Part shown: one piece after another, positions 62,338 through 64,000 of the stretch
How positions within the stretch are numbered: position 1 is the first letter of the stretch
Layout: each line of letters opens with the position of its first letter
Origin: Mycobacterium sp. MFM001
Lineage (GTDB): Bacteria > Actinomycetota > Actinomycetes > Mycobacteriales > Mycobacteriaceae
Direction of reading: 5' to 3'
NCBI RefSeq assembly: GCF_003402475.1
Contig: NZ_BFAB01000015.1
Coordinates: 41,110 to 105,109, forward strand
DNA length: 64,000 nt
The notes under the pieces: generated by a model
Told to the model about the DNA's origin: nothing
Databases searched by the model: none
Seen by the model: only the letters and a program-made list of their open reading frames with translations
Position numbers and translations under genes: made by a program

Positions 62338-63495
62338 ATGGCTACCGAGACCGCCGGCATTCGCGAGATCGACACCGGCACCCTGCCCGACAGGTATGCC
62401 CGCGGCTGGCACTGCCTTGGCCCGGTCACGAACTATCTGGACGGCAAGCCCCACGGGGTCGAGGCGTTCGGCACTCACCTCGTGGTGTTTGCCGACTCGC
62501 ACGGCGACCTGAAGGTCCTCGACGGGTACTGCCGGCACATGGGCGGCAACCTGGCCCAGGGCACGATCAAGGGCGACGAAGTCGCCTGCCCGTTCCACGA
62601 CTGGCGCTGGGGCGGCGACGGCAAATGCAAGCTCGTCCCCTACGCCAAGCGCACTCCGAAGCTGGCCCGCACGCGGGCCTGGCACACCGACGTGCGCGGT
62701 GGACTGCTGTTCGTCTGGCACGACCACGAGGGCAACCCGCCGCAGCCGGAAGTGCGCATCCCCGAGATCCCCGAGGCCTCCAGCGACGAGTGGACCGACT
62801 GGCGGTGGAATTCGATGCTGATCGAGGGCAGCAACTGCCGCGACATCATCGACAACGTCACCGACATGGCGCACTTCTTCTACATCCACTTCGGTCTGCC
62901 GACGTACTTCAAGAACGTCTTCGAGGGCCACATCGCCTCGCAGTACCTGCACAACGTCGGCCGCCCCGACATCGACGACATGGGTACCACTTACGGTGAG
63001 GCACACCTGGATTCGGAGGCCTCCTACTTCGGTCCGTCGTTCATGATCAACTGGCTGCACAACAAATACGGCGACTACAAGGCCGAGTCGATCCTGATCA
63101 ACTGCCACTACCCGGTGACGCAGGATTCGTTCGTGCTGCAGTGGGGCGTCATCGTCGAAAAACCCAAGGGGCTCGACGACGCAACCACCGAGAAGCTCGC
63201 GGCGACGTTCACCGAGGGTGTCAGCAAGGGCTTCCTGCAGGATGTCGAGATCTGGAAGCACAAGACCCGCATCGACAACCCACTGCTCGTCGAGGAGGAC
63301 GGCGCTGTCTACCAGATGCGGCGCTGGTATCAGCAGTTCTACGTCGATGCCGACAAGGTGACGCCGGACATGACCGACCGCTTCGAGATCGAGGTCGACA
63401 CTACGGTTGCCAACGAGCGCTGGCACGTCGAGGTCGAGGAAAACCTCAAGCGGCAAGCCGAGTCAAAAGGACAACCGACTCAGGTTTCAGGGTGA
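62338..63495 (+). CDS. kshA: 3-ketosteroid 9-alpha-hydroxylase oxygenase component KshA
   Basis: 385-residue Rieske monooxygenase. Rieske ligands C65/H67 and C84/H87 (CRHMGG ... CPFH), mononuclear iron ligands H179 and H184 with D176 (TDMAHFFYIH). KshA with the reductase KshB (elsewhere) hydroxylates C9 of the steroid nucleus, which with KstD action opens ring B. GGAGG precedes the ATG and a KstR box lies upstream. Confidence 0.95.
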   Translation: MATETAGIREIDTGTLPDRYARGWHCLGPVTNYLDGKPHGVEAFGTHLVVFADSHGDLKVLDGYCRHMGGNLAQGTIKGDEVACPFHDWRWGGDGKCKLVPYAKRTPKLARTRAWHTDVRGGLLFVWHDHEGNPPQPEVRIPEIPEASSDEWTDWRWNSMLIEGSNCRDIIDNVTDMAHFFYIHFGLPTYFKNVFEGHIASQYLHNVGRPDIDDMGTTYGEAHLDSEASYFGPSFMINWLHNKYGDYKAESILINCHYPVTQDSFVLQWGVIVEKPKGLDDATTEKLAATFTEGVSKGFLQDVEIWKHKTRIDNPLLVEEDGAVYQMRRWYQQFYVDADKVTPDMTDRFEIEVDTTVANERWHVEVEENLKRQAESKGQPTQVSG

Positions 63496-63923
63496 CCGGC
63501 AGCCCCGAACCGCCCGACGTCGACCGGCTGGCCCGGGCGATGCTGCTGCTGCACGGGGCGCACGACGACGACCACCCGTCGATACCGCAGGATCGTCGAT
63601 CCTGGTCCAAGGCACCGGCTTTCGCCGACGATCCACAACGCGCCGCCGCGGTGCGCGAAGCCACCCAGGCCGACCGCGATCGCTACCTGAAGTCCGGTCT
63701 GCAGCCGGTGGACTGCCGGTTCTGCCACGTCACCGTCGACGTCAAGAAACTCGGGCCCGGCCACACCGCGGTGCAATGGAACACCGAAGCAGCGCAGCGC
63801 TGCGCGTATTTCGCCGAACTTCGCGCATCCGGCGGCGACAGCGCACGCACCAAGTCGTGCCCCAAGTTGACCGACAGCATCAAACATGCCGTGGCCGAGG
63901 GCATTCTGGACCTGGCCGACTGA
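63492..63923 (+). CDS. conserved hypothetical protein after kshA (Rv3527 homologue)
   Basis: 143 residues from a GTG overlapping the kshA TGA. Four cysteines, C75 and C78 (DCRFCHV), C104 and C123, could bind a metal. The rest is hydrophilic and acidic at the N-terminus. No known domain. Constant pairing with kshA (Rv3527 follows kshA in M. tuberculosis, from memory) suggests an accessory role to the 9-alpha-hydroxylase. Confidence 0.78.
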   Translation: MTGSPEPPDVDRLARAMLLLHGAHDDDHPSIPQDRRSWSKAPAFADDPQRAAAVREATQADRDRYLKSGLQPVDCRFCHVTVDVKKLGPGHTAVQWNTEAAQRCAYFAELRASGGDSARTKSCPKLTDSIKHAVAEGILDLAD

Positions 63924-63939
63924 GTTCCCTTGCGCGAGC

Positions 63940-63987
63940 AGACGCAGAATCGCACGATTTGGTGCGCGACAACGCGATTCTGCGTCT
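63940..63987. terminator. 14-bp inverted repeat after Rv3527-like gene
   Basis: AGACGCAGAATCGC (63940-63953) pairs perfectly with GCGATTCTGCGTCT (63974-63987) across a 20-nt loop, 16 bp after the stop codon. It is a likely transcription stop, or a copy of the short inverted intergenic repeats common in mycobacteria. Confidence 0.6.
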
Positions 63988-64000
63988 CTCTCGAAAATAG

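Overview
The window is high-GC actinobacterial DNA, almost certainly from a Mycobacterium. Gene order from about 23.4 kb to the right end follows, from memory, the M. tuberculosis block Rv3489 to Rv3527: otsA, the complete mce4 sterol-import operon (minus strand), hsd4A, fdxD, fadE26-fadE27-fadD17, ilvX, fadD19/echA19, cyp142, the Rv3519, Rv3520c and Rv3521 homologues, ltp4, ltp3, the Rv3525c homologue, kshA and the Rv3527 homologue. Six perfect TnnAACnnGTTnnA palindromes (KstR boxes) and one near match lie between these genes, so this right part is KstR-controlled cholesterol uptake, side-chain degradation and ring opening.

Region 1 (1-18.5 kb) is a second catabolic cluster with no KstR box. 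Divergent gene groups encode look-alikes of the cholesterol ring enzymes: an HsaA-type flavin monooxygenase, an HsaC-type extradiol dioxygenase, an HsaD-type hydrolase (cut by the window edge) and a KstD-type dehydrogenase. With them are a second flavoprotein, two Baeyer-Villiger monooxygenases (one with the long N-terminal extension of 4-hydroxyacetophenone monooxygenase), two HSL-type esterases, three SDRs, small alpha+beta barrel or NTF2-fold proteins, an IclR regulator and a PadR regulator. I infer degradation of a polycyclic alicyclic or aromatic ketone other than cholesterol.

Region 2 (18.5-25.6 kb) holds ordinary metabolic genes (thioesterase, metal-dependent hydrolase, 3-hydroxyisobutyrate-dehydrogenase-like enzyme, SDR, crotonase), then the Rv3489 homologue, otsA and a secreted Rv3491-like protein, closed by a strong hairpin facing the end of mce4. 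Region 3 (25.7-37.5 kb) is mce4 plus hsd4A and fdxD. Region 4 (37.5-41.5 kb) is fadE26-fadE27-fadD17.

Region 5 (41.5-49.9 kb) sits between fadD17 and ilvX, where M. tuberculosis carries PE_PGRS genes. It is an accessory oxygenase island: an aldehyde dehydrogenase, two paralogous Rieske oxygenases each followed by a paralogous ~110-residue protein of unknown function, an amidohydrolase-fold protein lacking the first metal-binding HxH, a MarR regulator with tandem palindromic operators, a [2Fe-2S] ferredoxin, an SDR and a TauD-type dioxygenase. I consider the Rieske plus small-protein pairs the best candidate for an undescribed system. Region 6 (49.9-64 kb) returns to the KstR regulon. Here a 53-bp MIRU-like element couples ltp4 to ltp3 translationally, a perfect KstR box lies between two convergent genes, and an F420-type oxidoreductase plus an NTF2-fold protein extend the ltp operon.

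No tRNA, rRNA, CRISPR array, transposase or integrase was seen. No gap between genes exceeds 300 bases.
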